Positions 1 to 8,146 of a stretch of 23,079 nucleotides of DNA are shown in pieces (position 1 is the first letter of the stretch; each line of letters begins with the position of its first letter). The position numbers and the translations under genes were made by a program. The DNA comes from Alkaliphilus hydrothermalis (lineage in GTDB: Bacteria; Bacillota; Clostridia; Peptostreptococcales; Natronincolaceae). Under the pieces are notes generated by a model. That model was given only the letters and a program-made list of their open reading frames with translations, was not told where the DNA came from and did not search any database. The stretch is taken from the NCBI RefSeq assembly GCF_016908555.1, contig NZ_JAFBEE010000032.1, forward strand, positions 1 to 23,079. The letters run 5' to 3'.

Positions 1-56
1 ATTATTTATACGCGGCGTTCGCTGGGTTTTCTTGTTCCTTGAATATAAGGTATTTT

Positions 57-107
57 GAACAGCCTAGTCGCCTGTTGAAAAGCCATCATCTTCTGTGTCA
101 CTGCGAA
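57..107 (+). repeat. Degenerate intergenic repeat, copy 1
   Basis: This stretch aligns in the same orientation with 10625-10676. Shared blocks are ACAG.CTA, GT..CTG, CCATCA.CTTCT and CACT..G.AA, in the same order with small spacing changes. Neither copy is coding. The rest of 1-223 shows no convincing gene; the only long frames there are unsupported by ribosome-binding sites. The repeat family is not one I can name. Confidence 0.35.
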
Positions 108-223
108 ACCCCAGCACACTATCGGACTACTTGTACGCGACTGCCGCTGGCATTACTTGCACCTTAAATCTAAAGGTTTTAAAAAGTCTAGACAAAGAAG
201 TAATTTATTGGTACTGGCTTCTA

Positions 224-232
224 TGCTATAAT
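224..232 (+). promoter_or_regulatory. Extended -10 promoter for the SLH/GH18 gene
   Basis: TGCTATAAT is a perfect extended -10 (TG-N-TATAAT). No good -35 lies 16-18 bases upstream (TTTATT at 204-209 is the best), which is acceptable for an extended -10 promoter. Transcription would start near 239, leaving a leader of about 38 bases with AGAGGAG at 265-271 before the ATG at 277. Confidence 0.5.
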
Positions 233-276
233 AAAAGTAGAAGGTCATTAAAAATACATATATTAGAGGAGCTCCT

Positions 277-1893
277 ATGAGAAATAAATTAGCTATTATA
301 ATGATGGCAGTATTCATTTTTCTAAATACAGGTTTTGCAACAGCAACTGTTAATATAATCAATTTAACAGATATTGAAAAGCATTGGATTAAGAATGATA
401 AGGAAGATTTATATCTATTACAACATCTAGGAATATTCCAAGGATACTCCGATGGTACCTTTAAGCCTGCTAATCAAATCACAAGGGAAGAGTTCACCAA
501 AATCTTAGTAGTGGCATTGGGGGAAGAACTTACAGTACCTGAAAAAGCAGATAGCTTTAAAGATGTACCATCAAACCGTTGGTCTCATGGGTTTATAGAA
601 AAGGCTGTGGAGGAGGGGATTATTTCTCCAAAAGAATACAGCGGGTATTTTAATCCTAAAGCCCCTATCACCCGCCAAGAGATGGCAATCATGATAGTTC
701 GTGCATTAGGACTAGCCCCCCAAATCATTACTAATAAAGAAAAAACCATATTTTTAGATGATGCTAAGATTCCTTTGTGGGCAAAGCCTTATATTAACTT
801 TGCAAGTGAAAAGGGAATTATAACAGGGTATACCACTTCAAAGGGATCTGAGTTTAAGCCTTCTCAGACAGCGGCTAGGGCAGAGGCAGCCTTGATGTTG
901 GTTAGATTCTTAGACCAGAAGACAAAATTGAAGGAAACTGCCTTTTATGCTATAGATTCCTATAAGCAAATGGAGTACACTGAATATTTCAATGAGACTA
1001 TTTTTGGATGGAGTGCGTTGGAATTAGGGGAAGATGGCAAGATTAAATTTACCATGAATAGTAAAGAGAGTCGTCATAGATTACCTCAAGACTATACCGA
1101 GCCTTTGGAATTTGCTAAAGAAAAAAATGTAGATCAGAAATTAATGCTGACAGATACACGAACCCACTTGATTTATCCACTTTTAGAAGATAAGGAAAAT
1201 CAAGGGGAGGTCATAAATAGTGTTGTTAATAGTCTTCAACAATATGGCTTTACTGGAATCGTGATGGACTTAGAAAACATTCGTAATGGTGAAAAGGGGT
1301 ATCAAAGTGCATACACCAGCTTTTTAAAGGATTTAAAGGTAGCCCTTACCCCCTATGGATATACTTTGTCGGTGGCGGTACAACCCAAAAATGTAATTGG
1401 ATATTTTGATGGTTATGATTATGAAGGGATTGGCAATTTTGCTGATGAAATCATCTTAATGGCCCATGATTACCATGATTCTAAGGATACAACAATTTTA
1501 ACGGATCACGCTCCTTTTATTAGGGTTCATGGGGCTTTAAAGGTGATGTTAGATGAAGGAGTTGACCCTAATAAGATTATCCTTGGGTTGCAAATGGCTG
1601 GAGGAACCCAAATCAGGCAGACTGTTTATGGTAGTAGAAGCTTTTATACACCTCCTTTTAGCTCCATCTATCGGGCCTTAGACGAAAAGGAGGGTGTAGT
1701 AACTTTTGATTATATTACAATGACTCCAAACTTCTATTACAAAGATCCAGACCAGAATGAAAACTGGATTAAATATGAAAATCAAAAGAGTATTCAAAGT
1801 AAGTTGAGGCTTGCGAAGTTTTATGGAATAAAGGGTGTGTCTGTCTGGCGTATTGGTGAAATGCCAGTGGAGATTTTAGAATTATTTCAGTAG
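277..1893 (+). CDS. SLH-domain surface protein with glycoside hydrolase 18-like domain
   Basis: Predicted exported cell-wall protein. Residues 1-23 form a signal peptide. Three SLH repeats follow (about 27-82, 91-145, 158-212), each with the GYSDGTFKP/ITREE-type ending, and would hold the protein non-covalently on the peptidoglycan-linked secondary polymer. Residues about 222-538 resemble the GH18 fold of YaaH/YdhD-type spore and cortex hydrolases: GFTGIVMDLEN at 324-334 corresponds to the DGxxxDxE signature, with D331 and proton-donor E333 present but T326 in place of the first Asp. MAHDYH (395-400) and VSVWRIGE (521-528) match later GH18 strands. Substrate is probably peptidoglycan or an N-acetylglucosamine polymer, by family inference only. 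It is monocistronic with its own promoter; no clear terminator follows. Confidence 0.85.
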   Translation: MRNKLAIIMMAVFIFLNTGFATATVNIINLTDIEKHWIKNDKEDLYLLQHLGIFQGYSDGTFKPANQITREEFTKILVVALGEELTVPEKADSFKDVPSNRWSHGFIEKAVEEGIISPKEYSGYFNPKAPITRQEMAIMIVRALGLAPQIITNKEKTIFLDDAKIPLWAKPYINFASEKGIITGYTTSKGSEFKPSQTAARAEAALMLVRFLDQKTKLKETAFYAIDSYKQMEYTEYFNETIFGWSALELGEDGKIKFTMNSKESRHRLPQDYTEPLEFAKEKNVDQKLMLTDTRTHLIYPLLEDKENQGEVINSVVNSLQQYGFTGIVMDLENIRNGEKGYQSAYTSFLKDLKVALTPYGYTLSVAVQPKNVIGYFDGYDYEGIGNFADEIILMAHDYHDSKDTTILTDHAPFIRVHGALKVMLDEGVDPNKIILGLQMAGGTQIRQTVYGSRSFYTPPFSSIYRALDEKEGVVTFDYITMTPNFYYKDPDQNENWIKYENQKSIQSKLRLAKFYGIKGVSVWRIGEMPVEILELFQ

Positions 1894-2061
1894 GTAAACA
1901 TTAAAATCAATTAATAAGTCAAGTTAGAATAATTATTATGTAGAGATCCTTTTGGAAGACTATAACAGAAAAAACGATAGTATAATGATACTGGTGATAA
2001 AACAGTGCTACTGGGGATATGACAGTAAAAGATTTAGGACATACAGAAGGAGGCCCTAAAT

Positions 2062-2448
2062 ATGAAGAATATAAAGCATACAATGGTATGTGTTACACAA
2101 CAGAAAACCTGTGAACGATTAATTAAAGTGGGGGTAGAATTGAGGGAAAAGCATGGTGGTGAGCTCTATGTTGTCCATGTTGCCCCAGAAGGATACAACA
2201 TCTTAGGCAATTCCCATGAGGGGGAGGCGTTGGAGTACTTATTTGAGATTTCCAAAGAGTTTGATGCGGAAATGACGGTTTTGCGATCTTCTAATGTTGA
2301 GAAAACCATCTATGATTATTGTGATAAAAAGAATATTGGCAGAGTCGTGATGGGAGAGTCCCAAGAAGTAGTAGAAGAAAACAGTATGACGTTAAGAATC
2401 CGTAAAAAATTTGAGGAAAAAGTAAATATGACAATTATACCAACATAA
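2062..2448 (+). CDS. Universal stress protein (UspA-like) domain protein
   Basis: A 128-residue single-domain protein of the adenine-nucleotide alpha hydrolase-like/USP fold. The N-terminal strand MVCVTQQKTCERLI, the LYVVHVAPEG second strand and the IGRVVMGES strand are laid out as in USP domains and in the USP segment of KdpD sensor kinases. The C-terminal G-2x-G-9x-G(S/T) ATP loop is not conserved (the sequence reads MGESQEVVEENSMTLRIRKKF), so nucleotide binding is doubtful. The strong AGGAGG site at 2050-2055 fixes the ATG start. It is followed by a hairpin and appears to be its own transcription unit. Role unknown beyond a probable signalling or stress function. Confidence 0.7.
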   Translation: MKNIKHTMVCVTQQKTCERLIKVGVELREKHGGELYVVHVAPEGYNILGNSHEGEALEYLFEISKEFDAEMTVLRSSNVEKTIYDYCDKKNIGRVVMGESQEVVEENSMTLRIRKKFEEKVNMTIIPT

Positions 2449-2493
2449 TTTCAAACCCATGAAGGAAATATGGTTGAAATAAAATCGGAGGGC

Positions 2494-2530
2494 GGAGATT
2501 TCTTTATACTCACTATAGAAATCTCCCTTC
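2494..2530 (+). terminator. Hairpin terminator after the USP gene
   Basis: GGAGATTTCT (2494-2503) pairs perfectly with AGAAATCTCC (2517-2526), followed by a weak pyrimidine tail CTTCTTG. The tail is short, so termination may be partial. Confidence 0.55.
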
Positions 2531-2581
2531 TTGTGTAAATATAAGAGTAATTAAAGCAATTATTTTAATAGGGGGATTAAA

Positions 2582-3877
2582 ATGGACAAGAACTATCATC
2601 GTAGGAAATGGAGCATCTGGGGGATTTTAGTATTATCCTTTGTGGCGGTGTTTTTCCATCGTTTGTCAATTGGGGTGGTTTCTGATGACTTAATCAGGGA
2701 TTTGGGATTGAATGGTAAATCATTAGGGAATTTAACAGCAATGAATTTTTATGCTTATGCTCTCATGCAAATTCCCGTTGGGATTATGGTGGATACCATA
2801 GGTGTAAGAAAAATCTGTAGTTGGGGTACACTACTAACTGGGATAGGTAGTATCTTATTTGGTTTAGCAGATAGCCTATTACTGGCTTATGCTGCAAGAT
2901 TCTTAGTGGGTATAGGTACATCGGTTATTATTGTGTCGATTATGAAGGTACAAAGTCTTTGGTTTAAGCCAGAAAAATTTTCCACAGTAAGCGGATACAC
3001 ATCCTTTATCGGTAATTTGGGGGCTTTTTTAGCAACAGTTCCATTAGCATATTTAGTACTGAGTATTGGATGGAGAAATAGTTTCTTGCTAATGGGGGCT
3101 TCTTCTGTCGTAATCGCAGTGGCGATATGGGTAATTGTCAGGGATCATCCAAGTGATTTAGGATTTGATGTTTTGGAAAAGCCAACGGTGAAGAAGGATA
3201 TTAAAAAGGGATTAAAGTCAGTTATTCTAAACCCACACACTTGGCCACCATTTATGATTATGTTCTTTATGGTGGGGGCAACTACTGCCATCATTGGATT
3301 ATGGGGAATGCCATACTTGATGCAGGTTTATTCAATTACAAAAACCCAAGCGGCTGGTTATTTATCCTTCGTATCCATAGGTTTCGTTGTGGGGGCACCT
3401 TTTGTGGGACGGATATCTGAATATTTAAATGGGGAAATTAAGAAAATCCTTAATGTAGCCACCATTTTCTATATGATGATTTGGGTCTATTTGGCAGTCA
3501 TGGGGGGGAAACCACCAATCCAACAAATCCCTATAATCTTCTTGCTAATCGGTATAAGTACCATTTTCCATATCTTATCTTTTACGAATGTTAAAGAAGT
3601 AAACGACCCTGATTTTTCCGGTAGTGCCGCTGCCATTATCAATGTTGGAGAATTTGTTGGTGGTTCAGTGCTAAGCTTTGGGATGGGTGTATTACTTGAT
3701 TTCGGCTGGAGGGGAAACTTAGTGAATGGCGCAAGAATATATGAAGTTCATCAATATCAACTGATTTTTGTCATTATGGCAGTGATGGCATTTATTAGCT
3801 TCATGGCAACCTTGGCTATGAAGGGAAAATCAGCAAAAAGGAATGATTTAAGTGAAGGAAACAGTGTTGCCCTATAG
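2582..3877 (+). CDS. Major facilitator superfamily transporter
   Basis: A 431-residue integral membrane protein with 12 predicted hydrophobic segments, two six-helix halves and a central hydrophilic loop near residues 190-215 (HPSDLGFDVLEKPTVKKDIKKG). The cytoplasmic loop after helix 2 has a variant of the MFS signature (VDTIGVRK, residues about 74-81). The N-terminus (SFVAVFFHRLSIGVVSDDL) resembles the anion:cation symporter and sugar-phosphate/nitrate-type permeases. Substrate cannot be read from the sequence. The start at 2582 follows AGGGGGATT with proper spacing. The 3' end overlaps the next gene by 26 bases, so the two are probably cotranscribed. Confidence 0.8.
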   Translation: MDKNYHRRKWSIWGILVLSFVAVFFHRLSIGVVSDDLIRDLGLNGKSLGNLTAMNFYAYALMQIPVGIMVDTIGVRKICSWGTLLTGIGSILFGLADSLLLAYAARFLVGIGTSVIIVSIMKVQSLWFKPEKFSTVSGYTSFIGNLGAFLATVPLAYLVLSIGWRNSFLLMGASSVVIAVAIWVIVRDHPSDLGFDVLEKPTVKKDIKKGLKSVILNPHTWPPFMIMFFMVGATTAIIGLWGMPYLMQVYSITKTQAAGYLSFVSIGFVVGAPFVGRISEYLNGEIKKILNVATIFYMMIWVYLAVMGGKPPIQQIPIIFLLIGISTIFHILSFTNVKEVNDPDFSGSAAAIINVGEFVGGSVLSFGMGVLLDFGWRGNLVNGARIYEVHQYQLIFVIMAVMAFISFMATLAMKGKSAKRNDLSEGNSVAL

Positions 3878-4799
3878 GGCATATTCAGAATATTTGAAGG
3901 AAAAATACGGAGAAAAGGTATATAAGCTCCCTGTAAATCTACCCGTCACCTGTCCAAATCGAGATGGTAAAGCAGGGACTGGCGGATGTACCTTTTGTGG
4001 AGAAATAGGAACAGGGTTTGAGAGCCTATCCAATAGATTATCCCCAAAGGAACAACTTCAACAAAATATGGAGTATATTCGTAAGCGATACAAGGCCAAC
4101 AAGTTTATTGCTTATTTCCAAAATTATAGCAATACCTATTTAGATGTAGAGTTATTCGAAGCCTATCTACGGGAGGCAATCTTAGAAGACATTGTAGAAC
4201 TCTGTATTTCCACTAGACCCGACTGCATTTCACGGGAGCATCTTTTGGTATTAGATCGGATTAGAAAAGAAACTTCCGTGGAGATCACTATAGAACTAGG
4301 TCTTCAAACAGTAAATTACCATACATTGAAGAAAATTAATCGAGGACATACTTTAGGCGAATTTATCAATGGGGTATTGGAGATCAAAAAATTTGGCTTT
4401 GAAATCTGTACTCACCTAATCCTCAATCTCCCTTGGGACGATCGAGATGATGTTATCGAAAATGCTAAAATATTATCGGCTTTGGAAATCAGCAGTATCA
4501 AGCTTCATGCCCTCTATCTAATGGAGGATACAGCAATGGGGAAAATGTATCAAAATAAAGAGTTTGAAATGATTGGACTTCAGGAATATCAAGAAAGGGT
4601 AATCACCTTCCTACAATATTTAAGCCCCGATATTGTTGTTCAGAGGTTAATCGGACGAGCTCCAGAAGAAAATGCCCTCTTCGTCAACTGGAACACCAGC
4701 TGGTGGAAGATAAGGGATGAGATTCATGGAATAATGGAGCAACGAAATACTAGACAAGGGGATAAATTCAATTATCTACATGGAAAAGTTTTTAGATAA
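3852..4799 (+). CDS. YhcC-type radical SAM protein (TIGR01212 family)
   Basis: A 315-residue radical S-adenosylmethionine enzyme. CPNRDGKAGTGGCTFCG places Cys34, Cys46 and Cys49 in the unusual CX11CX2C spacing typical of the YhcC/TIGR01212 family, where they bind the 4Fe-4S cluster. The TIM-barrel core follows (STRPDCIS near 119-126, IELGLQTVNYHTLKKINRGHT near 147-167, THLILNLPWD near 192-201). The biochemical substrate of this family is not established to my knowledge. The GTG start at 3852 lies inside the end of the MFS gene and is preceded by AAAAGGA (3834-3841 region). The overlap suggests translational coupling. A strong terminator follows. Confidence 0.85.
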   Translation: MKETVLPYRAYSEYLKEKYGEKVYKLPVNLPVTCPNRDGKAGTGGCTFCGEIGTGFESLSNRLSPKEQLQQNMEYIRKRYKANKFIAYFQNYSNTYLDVELFEAYLREAILEDIVELCISTRPDCISREHLLVLDRIRKETSVEITIELGLQTVNYHTLKKINRGHTLGEFINGVLEIKKFGFEICTHLILNLPWDDRDDVIENAKILSALEISSIKLHALYLMEDTAMGKMYQNKEFEMIGLQEYQERVITFLQYLSPDIVVQRLIGRAPEENALFVNWNTSWWKIRDEIHGIMEQRNTRQGDKFNYLHGKVFR

Positions 4800-4820
4800 A
4801 AATAGATACTTAGTTAAAGA

Positions 4821-4855
4821 GCCCAGTTCCTTAATAGGGAGGAACTGGGCTTTCT
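4821..4855 (+). terminator. Rho-independent terminator after the radical SAM gene
   Basis: GCCCAGTTCCT (4821-4831) pairs perfectly with AGGAACTGGGC (4840-4850), an 11-bp GC-rich stem with an 8-base loop, followed by TTTCTATATT. Confidence 0.9.
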
Positions 4856-4860
4856 ATATT

Positions 4861-5254
4861 AAAATACCCTATAGTAGGGCATTGATCACCTCAAACGTTG
4901 GGTAGCGATCTCCATTAGAGTTTTTCAGAGTTATTTTGTCCAAAAGGGATATTAATAAAGATGGAATAAATAAACATAAAAAGTAAATAGGTATTGAGAT
5001 GAGTGTACAAATAAAGAATTGTTGAAAATAAAGTGCAATAAGGAATGAAGTCTAGTAAGCGGCTTAAGGGGAGGGTAAGATGATGGTTATAGTGAATAAT
5101 GGGTATAAATCCGTTAAATAATCAATTATGCTATATAAAAAGACTGAAAAGCAAATTACTACAAAAATATCATAAAAAAATATAAAAAAAGTATGTTATA
5201 AAAGTTGATTGTGTTATATAATTATTTACGAATTCAGTATTAAGGAGGATTAAT
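4861..5254 (+). other. Long leader/intergenic region upstream of gap
   Basis: About 390 bases without a conserved gene. A very short frame starts at ATG 5080 behind GGGGAGGG (5069-5075 region) and encodes 13 residues (MMVIVNNGYKSVK), which could be a leader peptide but has no supporting evidence beyond the good ribosome-binding site. A short CCCTA/TAGGG hairpin lies near 4867-4880. The region just before gap (5160-5250) is extremely AT-rich. I see no recognisable operator or riboswitch. Confidence 0.4.
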
Positions 5255-6259
5255 ATGAAGACAAAAATAGGTATTAATGGATTTGGTAGAATTGGTAAAG
5301 CTGTTTTAAAAGCTTCCCTTGAGAGGGATTTAGGGGTTGAAGTAGTAGCAATCAATAGTACGAGTGGACCAGAAAATCATGCTCATATTTTTAAATATGA
5401 TTCACTATATGGTACAATGACTCAAGAGGTTAAAGGAACTGAAGACGCTTTAATCATTGGAGATAAAGAAATTAAATTTACTGCCCACAGAGACCCAGCT
5501 GAAATACCATGGGGAGAAATGGGAGTTGAGATTGTCATTGAATCAACGGGTAAATTTTTAACTAAAGAAGATGCTTCCAAACACCTTGTAGGAGGAGCAA
5601 AGAAGGTAATTATTTCAGCTCCAGCTAAATCTGGTGAAGACCTAACGGTGGTAATGGGGGTTAATGAAAAGGATTACAATCCTCAGGAGCACCATATTTT
5701 ATCAAATGCTTCCTGTACAACAAACTGTTTAGCTCCTGTAGCAAAGGTTCTAGAAGATAACTTTGGTATTGTGTCTGGTTTAATGACTACAGTTCATGCC
5801 TACACAAACGATCAAAGAATATTAGATTTACCCCATAAGGATTTAAGAAGAGCTAGAGCGGCGGCGGAGTCAATTATTCCAACAACGACTGGTGCAGCAA
5901 AGGCAGTTGCAAAGGTTATTCCATCCCTTAAAGGAAAATTAAATGGTATGGCTATGAGGGTTCCAATCCCAGTAGTATCAGTAGTAGACTTAGTAGTAGA
6001 ATTAAAGAAGGATGCTACTGTAGAAGAAATTAACCAAAAGTTAAAGGAAGCAGCTGAAGGATCAATGAAGGGTGTCCTTGGCTACTCAGAAGAGCCATTA
6101 GTTTCTATCGATTACAAGAAGGATTCAAGATCTTCTATCGTAGATGCATTATCAACTATGATGGTGGGAGACAAAATGGTGAAGGTCGTTTCTTGGTATG
6201 ATAACGAGTGGGGTTATTCCAATAGAATCCTTGACTTAGCAGATTACATATCAAAATAA
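5255..6259 (+). CDS. gap: Glyceraldehyde-3-phosphate dehydrogenase (type I)
   Basis: Catalyses the reversible oxidative phosphorylation of glyceraldehyde 3-phosphate to 1,3-bisphosphoglycerate in the cytoplasm. Length (334) is normal. GINGFGRIG at 6-14 is the dinucleotide loop; SNASCTTNC at 150-158 carries catalytic Cys154; His181 (TTVHAYTND) is the general base; WYDNEWGYS near 314-322 closes the C-terminus. The residue equivalent to NAD-selecting Asp32 is Ser35 (AINSTSG instead of the usual VNDLT), as in Bacillus GapB-like enzymes, whereas LP at 192-193 (DLPHKD) is the NAD-type pattern. Cofactor preference is therefore open. It is monocistronic: no cggR, pgk, tpi or pgm adjoins it. AAGGAGG at 5241-5247 sets the start. 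Confidence 0.95.
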   Translation: MKTKIGINGFGRIGKAVLKASLERDLGVEVVAINSTSGPENHAHIFKYDSLYGTMTQEVKGTEDALIIGDKEIKFTAHRDPAEIPWGEMGVEIVIESTGKFLTKEDASKHLVGGAKKVIISAPAKSGEDLTVVMGVNEKDYNPQEHHILSNASCTTNCLAPVAKVLEDNFGIVSGLMTTVHAYTNDQRILDLPHKDLRRARAAAESIIPTTTGAAKAVAKVIPSLKGKLNGMAMRVPIPVVSVVDLVVELKKDATVEEINQKLKEAAEGSMKGVLGYSEEPLVSIDYKKDSRSSIVDALSTMMVGDKMVKVVSWYDNEWGYSNRILDLADYISK

Positions 6260-6286
6260 AACCAAATAAAACTAATATAAATCATT

Positions 6287-6321
6287 AAACTACTGTTGCA
6301 TCCTACAGTAGTTTTCTTTTT
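6287..6321 (+). terminator. Rho-independent terminator after gap
   Basis: AAACTACTGT (6287-6296) pairs with ACAGTAGTTT (6305-6314), an 8-base loop between, followed by TCTTTTTT. Confidence 0.9.
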
Positions 6322-6408
6322 TGATTGTGATACTTACGAAGTATAAAAGAAGTGGATTTAATAGATATTAATAGCAAGTAAAATATGAAATTTATAAATA
6401 ACAATCCA

Positions 6409-6437
6409 TTACCCAGTATGAAAATTAATGGTATAAT
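6409..6437 (+). promoter_or_regulatory. Candidate promoter for the alarmone synthetase operon
   Basis: TATAAT at 6432-6437 is a perfect -10, with TTACCC at 6409-6414 as a weak -35 at 17-bp spacing. It lies about 58 bases upstream of the start codon at 6495. Confidence 0.4.
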
Positions 6438-6494
6438 ATATAAGGGAAAGAAAAGACAACCAATATTTAGGTAATCGGGTAGCGGGGTGATTTA

Positions 6495-7301
6495 ATGCAT
6501 AAACATATTGAATGGAAAAAAGTTTTGATACCATATGAGCATGCAGTTGAAGAATTAAAGGTAAAGTTTAAAAGTATCAGAAAAGAGTTAACTAAGCTAG
6601 GTGAATACTCCCCAATAGAATTTGTAACAGGTAGGGTAAAAAAGATTTCCAGTATTCTTGAAAAGGCAAAGAAGCTGGATATTAATATGGAAGAATTTGA
6701 AGAGAAAATAGAAGATATAGCTGGAATCAGGATTATGTGTCAGTTTGTTGAGGATATCTATACAGTAGTTGATTATATTAGAGAAAGGGATGGGCTTGAT
6801 TTAGAGATTCATTCTGAAAAGGACTACATCACAAACTACAAGGAAAGTGGCTACAGAAGTTACCATGTTATCATTTGGTATCCTATCCAAACAGCAATGG
6901 GACCTAAAAGAATACTAGTGGAAATTCAAATTAGAACCTTAGCTATGAATTTCTGGGGAACAATTGAACATTCTCTAAAATATAAGTATAAACATAACAT
7001 ACCAGAACACATCAACGATCGTTTGATTAAAGCAGCCGATGCTGCTTTTCAACTAGACCAAGAGATGTCTGAAATTAGACATGAAATCCGTCAGGCCCAA
7101 AAGATGTTTGAAGTAAAATCAAATACTGTATCAAACATATTGCAAAATATTCAAAAGCTGTACCTAATGGGTAAAGCTAAGGAAGCATTGGAGTTTCAAG
7201 AAAGATTCAATCAGCTTTGGGATAAGGGGGAGGTTCAGTCCTTAAAGAAACTCTCTCAAGAAATTGGACATTATAGTGAAAAATACGAGTTGTTTGAATA
7301 A
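6495..7301 (+). CDS. Small alarmone synthetase, RelQ/YjbM (SasB) type GTP pyrophosphokinase
   Basis: Transfers pyrophosphate from ATP to GDP or GTP to make (p)ppGpp; cytoplasmic. The RelA/SpoT synthetase domain covers about 45-165: RVKKISSILEKAKK (47-60, ATP-binding region), IEDIAGIRI (72-80), the G-loop region DYITNYKESGYRSYH (110-124) and EIQIRTLAMNFWGTIEHSLKYK (143-164) with the ExQxRT core. There is no HD hydrolase, TGS or ACT domain, so it is a synthetase-only enzyme. The C-terminal 100 residues form a charged helical tail longer than that of Bacillus YjbM. GGGGTGA at 6484-6490 precedes the ATG. The metallophosphoesterase starts 18 bases downstream, suggesting an operon. Confidence 0.88.
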   Translation: MHKHIEWKKVLIPYEHAVEELKVKFKSIRKELTKLGEYSPIEFVTGRVKKISSILEKAKKLDINMEEFEEKIEDIAGIRIMCQFVEDIYTVVDYIRERDGLDLEIHSEKDYITNYKESGYRSYHVIIWYPIQTAMGPKRILVEIQIRTLAMNFWGTIEHSLKYKYKHNIPEHINDRLIKAADAAFQLDQEMSEIRHEIRQAQKMFEVKSNTVSNILQNIQKLYLMGKAKEALEFQERFNQLWDKGEVQSLKKLSQEIGHYSEKYELFE

Positions 7302-7319
7302 ATATATAGGAGAAGAAAT

Positions 7320-8009
7320 ATGGCACTATATGCAATAGCAGACCTACACTTGAGTGGAAGCGTTGATAAGCCAATGGATGTTTTTGGAGAACATTGGTAT
7401 ATGCACCACCAAAAAATTCGAGAAAAATGGCTGGAGAAAATCCAAGATATGGACACCGTATTAATCGCAGGGGATATTTCTTGGGGAATGAAATTGGAGG
7501 AGGCCTTGGTGGATTTGTCGTGGATCCATCAGTTGCCCGGTAGAAAGATCCTCATTAGAGGAAATCACGATTATTGGTGGGCTTCAATTACAAAATTAAA
7601 TCAGCTATTTGATGGAATGGATTTTATCCAAAATAATTTTTTTACCTATGGAGATTATGCCATCTGTGGTACTAGGGGTTGGACATGCCCAAATCCCTAC
7701 AAGTATACTGAGCAGGATGAAAAAATCTATATTAGGGAGGGCTTAAGATTAGAGGCATCAATAGAGAAAGCAAGGAAGGCTGGTTTTAGGAAATTTATCG
7801 TCATGCTCCATTATCCCCCCACAAACGATCATTTTGAGCCATCAATATTTACAGAAATACTGGAAAAGTATCAGGTGGAAAAGGTGGTATATGGTCATCT
7901 TCATGGAGAAGATTCCTATGAAGCTGGTATTCAAGGACTTCACAGGGATGTTGAATACAATTTAGTATCCTGCGATTACTTGAACTTTGACTTGGTAAAA
8001 TTATTGTAG
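7320..8009 (+). CDS. Calcineurin-like metallophosphoesterase
   Basis: A 229-residue phosphohydrolase with every block of the dimetal site visible: DLH (8-10), GDISWG (51-56), GNHD (81-84), H164 in MLHYPP, and GHLH (192-195). It fits the group of bacterial predicted phosphohydrolases placed in COG1768, from memory. Its substrate is unknown. It follows the alarmone synthetase by 18 bases with AGGAGA at 7307-7312, so the two are probably cotranscribed; a role in nucleotide or alarmone turnover is possible but only inferred from that context. No obvious terminator follows. Confidence 0.85.
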   Translation: MALYAIADLHLSGSVDKPMDVFGEHWYMHHQKIREKWLEKIQDMDTVLIAGDISWGMKLEEALVDLSWIHQLPGRKILIRGNHDYWWASITKLNQLFDGMDFIQNNFFTYGDYAICGTRGWTCPNPYKYTEQDEKIYIREGLRLEASIEKARKAGFRKFIVMLHYPPTNDHFEPSIFTEILEKYQVEKVVYGHLHGEDSYEAGIQGLHRDVEYNLVSCDYLNFDLVKLL

Positions 8010-8060
8010 AATGGGTACTTAGATGAGTTCTTCAATGGATTGTGGGTATCTCGAATAACT

Positions 8061-8101
8061 TGTTGATAAATTAATGAAATTCTGAAAATTAATGTGGATA
8101 A
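8061..8101 (-). promoter_or_regulatory. Pair of DnaA-box-like 9-mers
   Basis: TGTGGATAA at 8093-8101 is the exact complement of the consensus DnaA box TTATCCACA. TGTTGATAA at 8061-8069 differs by one base and has the same orientation, 32 bases away (about three helical turns). Two sites in an intergenic gap of 125 bases can arise by chance in AT-rich DNA. No other origin feature is nearby. Confidence 0.3.
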
Positions 8102-8146
8102 TTTATAGAAAAAGCGAAATTCTAGAAAAAAGGAATGAAATTGGAA

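Noticed and set aside
1981..1986. A perfect TATAAT upstream of the USP gene
   Set aside because: No acceptable -35 lies at 16-18 bases; TTGGAA at 1952-1957 is 23 bases away and there is no extended -10.
5205..5222. TTGATT and TATAAT just upstream of gap
   Set aside because: They are only 6 bases apart, so they cannot form one promoter; the AT-rich region gives many chance hexamers.
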